Below are positions 28,322-37,828 of a DNA stretch of 64,000 nt, piece by piece. The stretch's first letter is position 1; each line of letters opens with the position of its first letter. The notes under the pieces were generated by a model, which saw nothing but the letters and a program-made list of their open reading frames with translations, did not search any database and was not told where the DNA came from. Location of the stretch: NCBI GenBank assembly GCA_039028635.1, contig JBCCHV010000008.1:1-64000 (forward strand). Reading direction: 5' to 3'. A program made the translations under genes and the position numbers. The DNA comes from Acidobacteriota bacterium (GTDB lineage Bacteria; Acidobacteriota; Thermoanaerobaculia; Multivoradales; JBCCEF01).

Positions 28322-31153
28322 GTGCCTCGCAAGCTCCACTCCATACCCTGCGCTGTCCTCCGCCTCGTGACCTTCCTGGGGCTCGCCTTGCTGCCGGCCA
28401 CGGGCTGGGGCCAGGAGACCTTCTGGGTCGCCCCGAACGGCGACGACGACAACCCCGGCACTTCCGCCCTTCCGCTGCGCACCTTCGGGGGCGCCGTCGA
28501 GCGAGTGCGAGGCGTGCTCGACGGCAGCGGAAACGTGGTGGTGAACTTCCGCAGCGGTCGCTATGTCTTCGACCAAACGGTGGTCCTCGGCCCGGCCGAT
28601 TCGGGCTCGACCCAGCAGGCGGTGACCTACCGCGCCGCGCCCGGGGCCCGCCCGGTGTTCACCTCCCTCGTGCCGGTCACCGGCTGGACCCCTTTCAGCG
28701 GCCCGGCGCAACGGGCTCCCTTGCCGGCCGGCGTCGCCCACCCTCGCTTCCTCCACGACGCCAGCGAAGGCTGGATGCCGCGCTCCGCGACCGCTGCCTT
28801 CGCAGCCGCCGAGACCGGCTTCTGCGTCGAGTGCACCTGGGACGACCCGGCCTTCCAGGCCAATAAGTCGAACCTGCGCTATCCGAGCACCTTCGCGGCA
28901 CCGAACTGGGCGCGAGCCCGCCAGTACGACCTGCGCCAATCGCAGCACGCCTGGACCCAGGAGATCCTGCCGATCGCTTCCGTCAACCCCGCCCAGCGAC
29001 GCATCTTCACCACCATTCCGGCCCTCTACGAAATGCGCCGGGACACTTCCGAAGAGGACATTCCGAACCGCAATTGGGTGCTCAACAGCCTCGAAGGCAT
29101 CACCGAGCCCGGCGAGTGGGCGAGCCTCGACGGCTACCTCTATCTCTGGCCACGCAGCGGCACCGACGACCTCGCCGTGCCGCGGCTGGTCGAGCTCGTC
29201 AGAGTCGACGAAGGCACCGTCGACGGCAACGCCGCGATCACCGCTGCGGTCGAGAACCTGCACTTCGAAGGCATCACCTTCACCGGCGGTGACTTCTACG
29301 TCATGCAAGCGCAGGACGCCACCGTGCAGCACGACTGGGCGGTCGTCGACCAGGCCACCGCCTTGCTGCGCTTGCGCAATGCCCGCAACAGCTCCGTGCG
29401 TCGCTGCACCTTCGAGAAGAGCGGCAGCACCGGCCTGCGCCTCGACCGCTACGCCCAGAACATCGTCATCGCCGACAACACCTTCCGCCACCTCGGACGC
29501 GAGGCGATCGTGTTTTCGGGCCGCGCCCCGAGCCGCGGCGACGTGCACCGCAACAACACCATCCGCCGCAATCACATCTCCTACACCGGGCGCGAGAAAT
29601 GGACCGCTCCGGCGATCGTGATCGATCAGAGCTCGAACAATCTGATCGCCTCCAACTACATCGAAGAAACCGACTTCAGCGCCATTGTCCTGACCGCGCC
29701 ACGGCAGCTCGCCATGCTCTCCCACGGCGAAGCGGAGGGACCCGCCGTCAGCACCGTGCGCGAGTTCCACTACCAGGACATCCCAACCTCGGTGGCCGAC
29801 TTCGTGGCCGACTACGGAGACCTCGGAGCCGGATCCCGAGAGGCCATGCAGTTCGTCTACAACCGCGACAATCGCGTCGTCGGTAACGCCCTGGTCAACA
29901 CCTGCAAAGGTCGCGGCTACCTGGTCAACGGAGACATCTACGTTTCGGGCTTCCAGCGCCACGGCACCAACGTCATCGAGCGCAACTACATCCACGATCG
30001 CCGCGACTTCGAGCAGAACAACATGGCCTTTTACAGCGACAGCGACGAGGACAACTGCGAATACCTCGGCAACATGGTCTACGGCGTCGAGATCGGCGAC
30101 GCACCGGCGGGCTTCCCCCTCTTCCTGACCCTGGCGCAGTGGCCCGACAGCGAGCCCGATACCCCCAGCGGTCGAATCCTGCTGCGCGCCAACGCCACCT
30201 ACGGCTCCACCTTCGCCAGCCACATCGAGGGCGAGTATCTGCAGCTCGAGGGCAACGTCGTCGACGGCGTCGGAGCCCAGGCCGCCTTCACCGATCTCTA
30301 CCGCCAAATGGTGACGACCCTGTGTCCGGATCCCGCCATCCCAGGCAGCCCATGGCCCGGCGCCGCCGTCATGCGAGACCACCTCGAGACCGTCCTCGAC
30401 GATCTCGGTGGCAGCTCGCCGGGCTGCGACCGGATCTTCGCCGACGGCTTCGAGTCAGGAGATGTCGAGGCTTGGTCGGGAAGCGGCGGCCTTGCCGCCG
30501 CCGGGCCCACTCGGGCCCGGTCGCAGGTTGCCGACGAGTTTTTCAGCAACCTGCTAGCGACCGCGCGGTACCCGCATCAGGAAACGGGTGCGGCCGTCCT
30601 GCGCCGGCTCGAGGCCGAACTCGAAGCCGTGCTTGCGCAGCACCTCCTTGGCGAGGGTCAACCCCAGGCCCTGGCCCTGCTCCTTGGTGCTGAAGAACGG
30701 GCTGAAGAGCTGGCTTTGGATTCCGGGGTCGAGACCACAGCCATCGTCGAACACCTGCAGCTCGACGAGCTGACGGTCGACCCGCAGATGGATCTCCAGG
30801 GTGCCGTCGCGGCCGATCGCTTCGATGGCGTTCTTGACGATGTTGATCAGGACCTGCTCGATCTGCTCGCGATCGAGGGCCACCTCGGGAGTGGTCTCGG
30901 CGCCGCTGCGCAGCCAGCGAATGGAGCGCTCCTCGCAGGGCACCCGGAACATCACCTCGAGAGCCGCCACCAGCTCTTCGAGGCGACAGGGCCGGAGATC
31001 CGGCTCGGGCAGCTTCACCACCTGGGCGAAGTCACTCATGAAGCGGTTGAGGCTCTCGTTGCGCTCGATCACCACCCGCAGAGCATTGGAATAGTCGTCA
31101 CGGTCGGCGGCCCCGATCTGCGGCGCATAGGTGGCGCAGGACTGCAGCAGTGA
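28322..31153 (+). CDS. Secreted right-handed beta-helix protein, probable lost stop codon
   Basis: The frame opens at a GTG with AAGGAAA upstream and a signal peptide ending at 'TGWGQ'. 'FWVAPNGDDDNPGTSALPLRTF' is the classical opening of pectate-lyase-like beta-helix proteins. Helical rungs follow ('LHFEGITFTGG', 'SSVRRCTFEKSGSTGLRL', 'NIVIADNTFRHLGREAIVFSG'), pointing to polysaccharide binding or cleavage outside the cell. Near 30430-30475 comes 'CDRIFADGFESGDVEAWS', a motif normally found at the very C-terminus. The frame nevertheless continues about 225 codons, antisense to the kinase gene below. A base change or the repeat at 30483-30557 probably removed the true stop; a TAG lies in the next frame at 30555. 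The protein probably ends near 30490-30560. Confidence 0.7.
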   Translation: MPRKLHSIPCAVLRLVTFLGLALLPATGWGQETFWVAPNGDDDNPGTSALPLRTFGGAVERVRGVLDGSGNVVVNFRSGRYVFDQTVVLGPADSGSTQQAVTYRAAPGARPVFTSLVPVTGWTPFSGPAQRAPLPAGVAHPRFLHDASEGWMPRSATAAFAAAETGFCVECTWDDPAFQANKSNLRYPSTFAAPNWARARQYDLRQSQHAWTQEILPIASVNPAQRRIFTTIPALYEMRRDTSEEDIPNRNWVLNSLEGITEPGEWASLDGYLYLWPRSGTDDLAVPRLVELVRVDEGTVDGNAAITAAVENLHFEGITFTGGDFYVMQAQDATVQHDWAVVDQATALLRLRNARNSSVRRCTFEKSGSTGLRLDRYAQNIVIADNTFRHLGREAIVFSGRAPSRGDVHRNNTIRRNHISYTGREKWTAPAIVIDQSSNNLIASNYIEETDFSAIVLTAPRQLAMLSHGEAEGPAVSTVREFHYQDIPTSVADFVADYGDLGAGSREAMQFVYNRDNRVVGNALVNTCKGRGYLVNGDIYVSGFQRHGTNVIERNYIHDRRDFEQNNMAFYSDSDEDNCEYLGNMVYGVEIGDAPAGFPLFLTLAQWPDSEPDTPSGRILLRANATYGSTFASHIEGEYLQLEGNVVDGVGAQAAFTDLYRQMVTTLCPDPAIPGSPWPGAAVMRDHLETVLDDLGGSSPGCDRIFADGFESGDVEAWSGSGGLAAAGPTRARSQVADEFFSNLLATARYPHQETGAAVLRRLEAELEAVLAQHLLGEGQPQALALLLGAEERAEELALDSGVETTAIVEHLQLDELTVDPQMDLQGAVAADRFDGVLDDVDQDLLDLLAIEGHLGSGLGAAAQPANGALLAGHPEHHLESRHQLFEATGPEIRLGQLHHLGEVTHEAVEALVALDHHPQSIGIVVTVGGPDLRRIGGAGLQQ
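30483..30557. repeat. Hairpins plus single CTAG-type repeat end
   Basis: Two perfect hairpins in a row (8-bp GCGGCGGC/GCCGCCGC at 30483-30501; 8-bp CCGGGCCC/GGGCCCGG at 30501-30520) are followed by TTTTTCAGCAACCTGCTAG, ending at 30557. This last string matches the ends of the element at 43817-44054. The CTAG (30554-30557) forms the TAG stop of the sensor kinase on the minus strand. It looks like one end of a mobile repeat or a remnant, doubling as a terminator between convergent genes. Confidence 0.55.
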
Positions 31154-31870
31154 GTTGGTCGCGGCGACCGTGTTGTTGACCTCGTGGGACATCAGGCGGA
31201 TGAGCTTTTCGTAGGCGGCTCGTTCCGAATCGTCGATCACCCGGGTGAGCTCCTCCAGCACCAAGAACTGGCGCGAAAAGCCGCGGTCGACGAAGGCCAT
31301 TTTCTCGAGCCGCAGGCGCCGCACGCTGCGCCAGGTGAGCAGCCGCCGTTCGCCCACCGCCAGCTTCGTCATCTCGCCGGCGAGGCCCGAGGGCAGGCGG
31401 GACAGCTCCTGCCCCATCAACTCCGCGCCATCGACCTCGAGCAAGCGTTCCGCGCTCGGGTTGACCAACGCGACGCGCCCGTCATAGTCCAGAATGACCA
31501 CGCCCAAGGGGGAGGCGTGGACGAAGCGCTCGAGAAAGCCCCGCTGCTCGCCGAGCCGCTGGCGTTCCTCGTAGAGGGTGCTCAGCATGCGGTTGTAGAG
31601 GGCGATGAGCTGATCCATCTCCTTCTGCCCCACCGGCGAGAAACGCACCGCGAACTCGCGCTCGTGGAGCAGATCGGAAAAGGAGCGCACGAACTCCAGC
31701 GGCTGCAGCGAGCGCCGCGCCAACCAAATGCCGAAGGCCCAGGAGATCACCACCGCCGCCTCGATGGCGAAGAACCACAGGCCGAGGGCCGAGTAGTTCC
31801 AGGCGGTGATCACCAGAATCACCAGGTGGATCACCGCCAGGTGGGCGAAGTAGCTGCTGCGCAGGCGCAT
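30554..31870 (-). CDS. NtrY-like sensor histidine kinase
   Basis: 438 residues. Two N-terminal membrane helices (about 8-50) with almost no outer loop are followed by a HAMP-like linker, a PAS domain (about 120-210, 'FVHASPLGVVILDYDGRVALVNPSAERLL'), the phospho-acceptor 'IRLMSHEVNNTVAA', N-box 'NIVKNAIEAIG', G1 'VFDDGCGLDPG' and G2 'STKEQGQGLGLTLAKEVL'. The lack of a periplasmic domain suggests it senses an intracellular or membrane signal. It lies 3 nt after the NtrC-type regulator gene and is the last gene of the export operon. It should phosphorylate that regulator. Confidence 0.9.
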   Translation of the reverse strand: MRLRSSYFAHLAVIHLVILVITAWNYSALGLWFFAIEAAVVISWAFGIWLARRSLQPLEFVRSFSDLLHEREFAVRFSPVGQKEMDQLIALYNRMLSTLYEERQRLGEQRGFLERFVHASPLGVVILDYDGRVALVNPSAERLLEVDGAELMGQELSRLPSGLAGEMTKLAVGERRLLTWRSVRRLRLEKMAFVDRGFSRQFLVLEELTRVIDDSERAAYEKLIRLMSHEVNNTVAATNSLLQSCATYAPQIGAADRDDYSNALRVVIERNESLNRFMSDFAQVVKLPEPDLRPCRLEELVAALEVMFRVPCEERSIRWLRSGAETTPEVALDREQIEQVLINIVKNAIEAIGRDGTLEIHLRVDRQLVELQVFDDGCGLDPGIQSQLFSPFFSTKEQGQGLGLTLAKEVLRKHGFEFGLEPAQDGRTRFLMRVPRGR

Positions 31871-31873
31871 CGG

Positions 31874-33238
31874 TCAGGCCGACAGACCGTGCTTTTCGAG
31901 GCGCCGGTAGAGGGCCGCCCGACTGAGACCGAGATCCGCCGCCGCCCGCGAGATGTTGTTGTCGTGCCGCTCCAGGCTCTTTTCGATCATCAGCTTCTCG
32001 ACCTGATCGAGGGTGAGGTGATCCCAGCCGCCGACGGGCCTCGCCGTCGCCACCTCTTCAACCACCTCCGGGTCGACGAAGTCTTCGCGCCGCAGGCGGC
32101 GGCGCCCGGACATCAGCACGGCCCGCTCGATGGTCTGCCGGAGCTGGCGCACATTCCCGGGCCAGGGCAGGCTCTGGAGCCAGCGATAGGCGCCGTCCTC
32201 GATCACGATCTCGTCGCTGCCATAGAGCTCACGCACCCGCCGCAGATGGTGGTAGGCGATCTTCGCGATGTCGCTACGGCGCTCGCGCAAGGGGGGCACT
32301 CGCAGGGTGATCAGGTTGAGGCGGTAGAAGAGATCCTCGCGAAAGGTCTCTGCCTGCACCATTTCGGCGAGATCGCGATGAGTGGCCGAGATGACCCGCA
32401 CATCGGTCTGCTCGGTCGCCGACGAACCGACCTTCTGAAAAGTCCGATCCTGCAGCACCCGCAGCAGCTTGACCTGCGACGATTTCTCGAGATCACCGAT
32501 CTCGTCGAGGAAGATGGTGCCGCCATCGGCGAGCTCGAAACGGCCCTGGCGGTCGCCCTTGGCATCGGTGAAGGCACCCCGCACGTGGCCGAACATCTCG
32601 CTTTCGAAGAGCGACGCCGGAATGCCCCCGAGGTTGACCTTGACGAAGGCCTGGGTGCTGCGCCGGCTGTTGCGGTGGACGGCATCGGCGATCAGCTCCT
32701 TGCCGGTGCCGCTCTCGCCGAGGATCAACACCGGAGCATCGGTGGTGCAGACCCGCGCCACCCGGTTGAGCAAACGCACGACGGCCGAGTGCTCGCCGAT
32801 GATGTCGCTGAAATCGAAGGCTTCGTCGAGCTCGTCGCGGCTCTCGCCCGCACGGTCCTCCTCTTGCGCGAGGGAGAGGGCGGTGCGCACCACCTGCAGC
32901 AGGTGCTGGTTGTTCCAAGGCTTGGTGACGAAGTCCGAAGCACCCGCCTGGATGCCCTTGACGGCGAGCTGGATCGAGCCCCAGGCGGTGATCAGAACCA
33001 CCGGCACACGGGGCGCTCGCCGCCGAATCTCGGCGAGCAGCTCGAGCCCCTCTTCGCCGGACGTCCGGCGCGAGAAGTTCATGTCCTGGAGGACCAGCGA
33101 AACGCGCTGCCGATCGAGGACCTCGAGGGCTGCCGCCGGGCCGTGGGCGAGCTGCGACGGCAGGCCGGCCTGCTTGAGGAGCAGCGACAGAGAGGCGGTG
33201 ACCGAGCGATCGTCGTCGACGATCAGAATCGGCGCCAT
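31874..33238 (-). CDS. NtrC-family sigma-54-dependent response regulator
   Basis: 454 residues from the ATG at 33238 ('MAPILIVDDDRSV'). A GTG at 33298, overlapping the upstream stop as GTGA, is a possible alternative start. The receiver has the Asp pocket DDD, phospho-site 'VLQDMNF', Thr and 'TKPW' Lys. The AAA+ domain has Walker A 'GESGTGKE', the sigma-54 contact loop as 'GAFTDAKGD' (Gly to Asp in the usual GAFTGA) and 'FLDEIGDL'. The C-terminal Fis-type helix-turn-helix is 'NISRAAADLGLSRAALYRRLEKHGL'. It probably activates its own operon from the sigma-54 promoter near 37680. Confidence 0.9.
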   Translation of the reverse strand: MAPILIVDDDRSVTASLSLLLKQAGLPSQLAHGPAAALEVLDRQRVSLVLQDMNFSRRTSGEEGLELLAEIRRRAPRVPVVLITAWGSIQLAVKGIQAGASDFVTKPWNNQHLLQVVRTALSLAQEEDRAGESRDELDEAFDFSDIIGEHSAVVRLLNRVARVCTTDAPVLILGESGTGKELIADAVHRNSRRSTQAFVKVNLGGIPASLFESEMFGHVRGAFTDAKGDRQGRFELADGGTIFLDEIGDLEKSSQVKLLRVLQDRTFQKVGSSATEQTDVRVISATHRDLAEMVQAETFREDLFYRLNLITLRVPPLRERRSDIAKIAYHHLRRVRELYGSDEIVIEDGAYRWLQSLPWPGNVRQLRQTIERAVLMSGRRRLRREDFVDPEVVEEVATARPVGGWDHLTLDQVEKLMIEKSLERHDNNISRAAADLGLSRAALYRRLEKHGLSA

Positions 33239-33294
33239 GGGTTGCCCGGCATCACTCACGAAACGACCATACCAAGCACAGCATTCGCAACCGC

Positions 33295-34488
33295 TCACTC
33301 ATAGTGCAGCGCTTCGGCCGGCGACGGCCGCGAAGCCAACCAAGCCGGATAGAGAGAGCAGATCCCGGCCAAGGCGAGAAGGGTCACGAGACCGAGGCCC
33401 ATGCCCGTCAGGGAGGCTCGCCAGTCGAGGGCCGGAAAGGCTCCGGTGACCGGAAACTGGATCGCCACCACGCAGGCCACCAACGAGGCGAAGACCGCGA
33501 TGGCCAGCGTCTCGACCACAATCAAATGGTAGATGCGACCTTTCGGGGCACCGAGGGCACGGCGCAGACCGAGCTCGTCGGTGCGTCGAGTCACGCTCTG
33601 CCAGAGAACACCGAACAGACCGAAGGCCACCATCAGGAGCAAGAAAGCGGCGATCCAGAAGGCCACCATCAAGGGCAGCACCATCTCGCGAATGCGATCC
33701 GCCCGCAGACGCTCGAGGGGCGTGACGGTCACGCTCCAAGTATCGGCCTCGGCCCCCACCAGCTCCTGCAGCTTCTCTTCGAAGGACACCGGCGTACCGG
33801 CCTTGAGGCGCACCTGAAGGGTCGAGATGCCTTGGGTGAGGTCCTCTTTCGGGAAGCGAGCGATGAGGTAGGGCCGTACGGCGCCCAGCTCACCCTGCTG
33901 ACGAAAAGCACGGAAGACTCCGACGGCGATCCAGCTAGGCCGCTCTTCGGAATCGTCCCGCAGTCGAATATCCCTTCCGGGCTCGAATCCTCGCGGAAAG
34001 ATCGCCGCCGCCACCTGCTGGTCGATGAGGACCGGAATGCGATCCGGAGTCGCGTCCGTTTCGGCGAAGAACCGTCCTTCGAGAAGCTCGACACCGAAGT
34101 CTTCGGGGGCACCATCGCTCATCCAGTTGACGTTGACGCCGACCTGCCGCTCATCGAGCCCGACGCTGGTGCGCCAGGCCCATTGGCGGAAGGGGGGAAA
34201 GGAATGGTGCACCCATTCCACTTCGGGCTGATCCTCGAGAGTCGACACCAGTGCCCGGGCCCGCCGGCCGTCCTCCTCGGACCAGGATTGCCCGACGAGG
34301 GCCTTGCTGGGCAGGATCTCGAGAGTGTTGCGCCATTCGAAGCCCAGCGGCTGATTCCAACGATGCAGGAAATGGGCTCCGACGGCGGCGATGAAGAATA
34401 CGACCAGAAACGCCAGGGCGAGCTCGGCGATGATCAGGGCGTTGGCCCGTTTGCGGTTCCAGATCAGCTTGAAAACATGCATCAACAT
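33295..34488 (-). CDS. MacB/FtsX-type ABC transporter permease 2
   Basis: 397 residues with the MacB topology: one N-terminal helix ('ALIIAELALAFLVVFFIAAVGAHF'), a large periplasmic domain (about 45-265) and three C-terminal helices starting 'FWIAAFLLLMVAFGLFGVLW'. 'RRTDELGLRRALGAPKGRI' is the FtsX-domain signature. It lies 4 nt after permease 1 and likely forms a heterodimer with it. Lacks an ATPase domain; the separate ATPase at 35746 should serve it. These systems export peptides, lipoproteins or small molecules by mechanotransmission. Confidence 0.88.
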   Translation of the reverse strand: MLMHVFKLIWNRKRANALIIAELALAFLVVFFIAAVGAHFLHRWNQPLGFEWRNTLEILPSKALVGQSWSEEDGRRARALVSTLEDQPEVEWVHHSFPPFRQWAWRTSVGLDERQVGVNVNWMSDGAPEDFGVELLEGRFFAETDATPDRIPVLIDQQVAAAIFPRGFEPGRDIRLRDDSEERPSWIAVGVFRAFRQQGELGAVRPYLIARFPKEDLTQGISTLQVRLKAGTPVSFEEKLQELVGAEADTWSVTVTPLERLRADRIREMVLPLMVAFWIAAFLLLMVAFGLFGVLWQSVTRRTDELGLRRALGAPKGRIYHLIVVETLAIAVFASLVACVVAIQFPVTGAFPALDWRASLTGMGLGLVTLLALAGICSLYPAWLASRPSPAEALHYE

Positions 34489-34492
34489 GGGC

Positions 34493-35737
34493 TCATCCTC
34501 CTCGCAGCGCTTTCACCGGGTGGAGTCGCGCCATCTTGAGCGCGGGATAGACACCGGAGACGAGGCCGAACACCAGCATCGCCAAGAGGGACAGGCCGAA
34601 GACCCCGAGATCGATCTCGAACTCGGCATAGGGAATCATGCCGCTCTCTTCGACCAGCCAGAGAAAAAGCCTCCCGAGGAGGTAGCCGAGGCCGCCGCCG
34701 AGCAATGAGAGCACCAGGTTCTCGATCAGAAACTGTCCCACCAGATCCCGGGACGACGCTCCGAAAGCGCGCCGGACGCCGATCTCCGAAGATCGCTCGA
34801 GGATTCGGCTGACGTTGAGATTGATCAGATTGATCGAAGGCAACAGCATGAACAGCAGGATGCCGCCGATCAGCACCGCCACCAGTTGCCCGACACCGCT
34901 GTCGCGTTCATTGCGCCGGTCGAGCAGCTCCCGGGCCAGCGACGCGAGCTTGCTGTTGGCCGGCGCCGAGGCGAGCTGAAAGGTCTCCGGGTCGTCGTGG
35001 ACAAAACTCTCGAAGGAGGTCCACACCTCCTTTTCGATCACCGGCAGGCGAGAGCGGTCCTCGGCATAGAGAAAGACGTTGAAGGACCCCATCCAATCGC
35101 GCCGAAAGTTGCTCGACGGCAGCGTCGAGAATGGAATCCAGATCTCGGAGAAGGCATGGCGACGCAGCACCGGCACGTCGGCGACCACGCCGATGACCTC
35201 GAAGCGTTGTCCATTGGCGACCAAGGACCGGCCGAGAGCGTCGGCGCTGCCGAAGATGTTCTCGGCGGTGGTGCGATTGAGCACCGCCACGAAGCGCCCC
35301 TGCTCGACGTCGTCCGAGGAAATACCGCGACCGCTCAGAAACTCGAACTCCATGATCTTCCAAAAGTTGGCGTCGGTGGCCGCGATCTGAGGCATCAGCT
35401 TGCGCCCGTCGACGAACACCGTACCTTCCGACGAGCGCTGCACGAAGGCCACCAGGTCCGGTTCCTGAAGCGGCAGGAAATGGCGCTCGATCATGCGATA
35501 GCCGGGACTCGAGTGCCAGTTCTGGCTGCCGTCCTCGGCGGCGAGCTCGGCGTTCTCGACCGCCAGGTAGTGGTCGCTCCGGCGTTCGACGCCGATCGGC
35601 TGGAGGAGGTTCTGCAGCAAGGCGAAGACCACCGTCAGAACGCCGATCGTCAGAGCGATCGCAAACAGGTTGACGAAGGTGAAGAACTTGCGCCGCAGCA
35701 GCACCTTGTAGGCGGTGAGGAGATAGTTGCGCAGCAT
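34493..35737 (-). CDS. MacB/FtsX-type ABC transporter permease 1
   Basis: 414 residues from the ATG at 35737. N-terminal helix 'FFTFVNLFAIALTIGVLTVVFALL', a periplasmic MacB_PCD domain (about 45-280), then three helices. The FtsX signature is 'RSSEIGVRRAFGASSRDLVGQFLIENLVLSLLGGGLGYLLGRL'. It starts 8 nt after the ATPase stop. An in-frame extension toward 36289 is out of frame with the ATPase gene and is not coding. Confidence 0.88.
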   Translation of the reverse strand: MLRNYLLTAYKVLLRRKFFTFVNLFAIALTIGVLTVVFALLQNLLQPIGVERRSDHYLAVENAELAAEDGSQNWHSSPGYRMIERHFLPLQEPDLVAFVQRSSEGTVFVDGRKLMPQIAATDANFWKIMEFEFLSGRGISSDDVEQGRFVAVLNRTTAENIFGSADALGRSLVANGQRFEVIGVVADVPVLRRHAFSEIWIPFSTLPSSNFRRDWMGSFNVFLYAEDRSRLPVIEKEVWTSFESFVHDDPETFQLASAPANSKLASLARELLDRRNERDSGVGQLVAVLIGGILLFMLLPSINLINLNVSRILERSSEIGVRRAFGASSRDLVGQFLIENLVLSLLGGGLGYLLGRLFLWLVEESGMIPYAEFEIDLGVFGLSLLAMLVFGLVSGVYPALKMARLHPVKALRGG

Positions 35738-35745
35738 GGGATGAG

Positions 35746-36407
<662 letters not shown>

Positions 36408-36411
<4 letters not shown>

Positions 36412-37661
36412 GACTCTCCCTTGACGCGCACGCGTTGCAAGTGATCGATGTCTCGGGTGTCCGAGAGAATCACCTCGTCGCCCTCTTCGAGGCCGGCGAG
36501 GACCTGGACCCGTTGCGGGCTCGCCATGCCGAGCTCGACCTCGGTGCGTTCGGCGAAGCCGTCTACGATTCGATAAACGATCTGGCGACCATTGCTGCCG
36601 ATGGCGGGACCGTTCTTCAGACCCAGACCGTCGGCCACCCGGCCGGTGACCACCTCGACGTCGACCCGCAGCTGCGGCCGGAGGCCCGAGTGGCTGGGGT
36701 CCTCGAGATCGACCTGCAGCTTCATCTGGCCTCCCTCGACGGTCGGCAGGATCGCCGCGACCTCGCCTCCCAGGGTGATTCCGCCGGTCGAGACCTCGAC
36801 CGGCAAGCCCGACCGCAGGGTCGAGGCATAGAAGTCCGAGACCTGGGCTTCGATCCGGAAGGTCGAGAGGTCGGCGAGACGAGCCAAGGCGGCACCGGTA
36901 ACCGCCCGGGTCCCGACGTCGTCGAGGACCCAGGTCACCACTCCGGCACGCGGTGCCCGCACCGTGCAACCGGCAAGCTGGCGCTCCTTTTCCGACCGCT
37001 GGCCGCGCAGAATCGCGGTCTCGAGATCGATCCGCTCGAGCTCCGTCTCGGCGCTCTCGGCGGCGTGGCGCATGGCGCGCTCGAGCTGAGCGATCTCGAC
37101 CGAGGTGCGAGTGACGTCGAGCTCCGCCTCGTAGAGCTGATCGCCGGAGATCACCCCCGCCGCCGCCAGGGTCACGAACCGAGTGTGCTTGGTCTGCCGA
37201 CTCTCCAGATCGATCTTGAGGAGCTCCAGGCGCGAGCGCGAGGCATCCTGGGACTCTTCGAGCCGCAGGCGCTCGGCGCGCCGCAGGTTCTCCTTGAGGG
37301 CGAGCTGTTCTCGCAGCTCGGCGATCTCGAGCTCGAGGCCACGACCGTCGAGGCGCACCACCGCCTGCCCGGCGGTGACCTCGGCCCCCACCGGAGCCAG
37401 CACCTCGAGCACCTCCGAGTCGACCAGAGCCGATAGCACCTGCTCTTCCAGCGGCACCACCTGGCCCGCCGCCGAGATGCTCGCCGTGACCTCGCCGCGC
37501 TCGACCCGAGCGGTGCGAATCGCCTCGCGGTCGATGCTCGGCCGGATCCAAGATCGCAGGCCGAAGACGGCGACCAGAAAAGTCGCCACGATGGCCAACC
37601 CCGCGAGGCGGCGGCGACGGCTGCGACGGGCGAGATCGGCGGCGGAGAGGGCGCGGTCCAT
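36408..37661 (-). CDS. MacA/HlyD-type periplasmic adaptor (membrane fusion protein)
   Basis: 417 residues from the ATG at 37661. A basic stretch (RRSRRRR) precedes a single membrane anchor 'LAGLAIVATFLVAVFGLRSW'. Then come a lipoyl-like half ('VVPLEEQVLSALVDSEVLEVLAPVGAEVTAGQAVVRLD'), a coiled-coil hairpin rich in Glu/Arg/Leu (about 120-235), the second lipoyl half ('CTVRAPRAGVVTWVLDDVGT') and beta-barrel domains. It links the inner-membrane permease to the outer membrane or beyond. First gene of the six-gene operon. No ribosome site precedes the ATG, and the predicted transcription start lies about 2 nt before it, so translation may be leaderless. Confidence 0.85.
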
Positions 37662-37672
37662 ACCCGGTGACA

Positions 37673-37690
37673 GAGCAGGACCGATGCCAA
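37673..37690 (-). promoter_or_regulatory. Candidate sigma-54 (-24/-12) promoter of the export operon
   Basis: On the minus strand TTGGCAT-CGGTC-CTGCTC matches the sigma-54 consensus (TGGCAy-N5-yTGCw) with the required GG-N10-GC spacing. It lies just upstream of the adaptor gene, and the operon itself encodes an NtrC-type activator. The predicted start of transcription is near 37663. Confidence 0.55.
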
Positions 37691-37778
37691 CCCCGGCGAG
37701 CAACCGGGAGAACCGGGCAAAGCGCTACAGATCAAACACTTGCAAGGGTCTCACCGACAAGGTGACCAGCTCCTGGAG

Positions 37779-37825
37779 CTGTTCGAAAGCGGACAGTCGC
37801 CAAGACTACGACCGAAGGCGGACAG
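37779..37825 (-). promoter_or_regulatory. Two enhancer-like sites for the NtrC-type regulator
   Basis: CTGTTCG-AAAG-CGGACAG (37779-37796) is a near-perfect dyad. A second, weaker copy sharing GCGGACAG lies at 37818-37825 with its centre 29 bp away. Both sit about 100-140 bp upstream of the -24/-12 element, the usual place for activator dimers acting with sigma-54. Assignment to the operon's own regulator is inference. Confidence 0.5.
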
Positions 37826-37828
37826 CCC

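Noticed and set aside
31184-33304. Long plus-strand open frame opposite the sensor kinase and regulator
   Set aside because: No domain signal, and the minus strand encodes clear two-component proteins.
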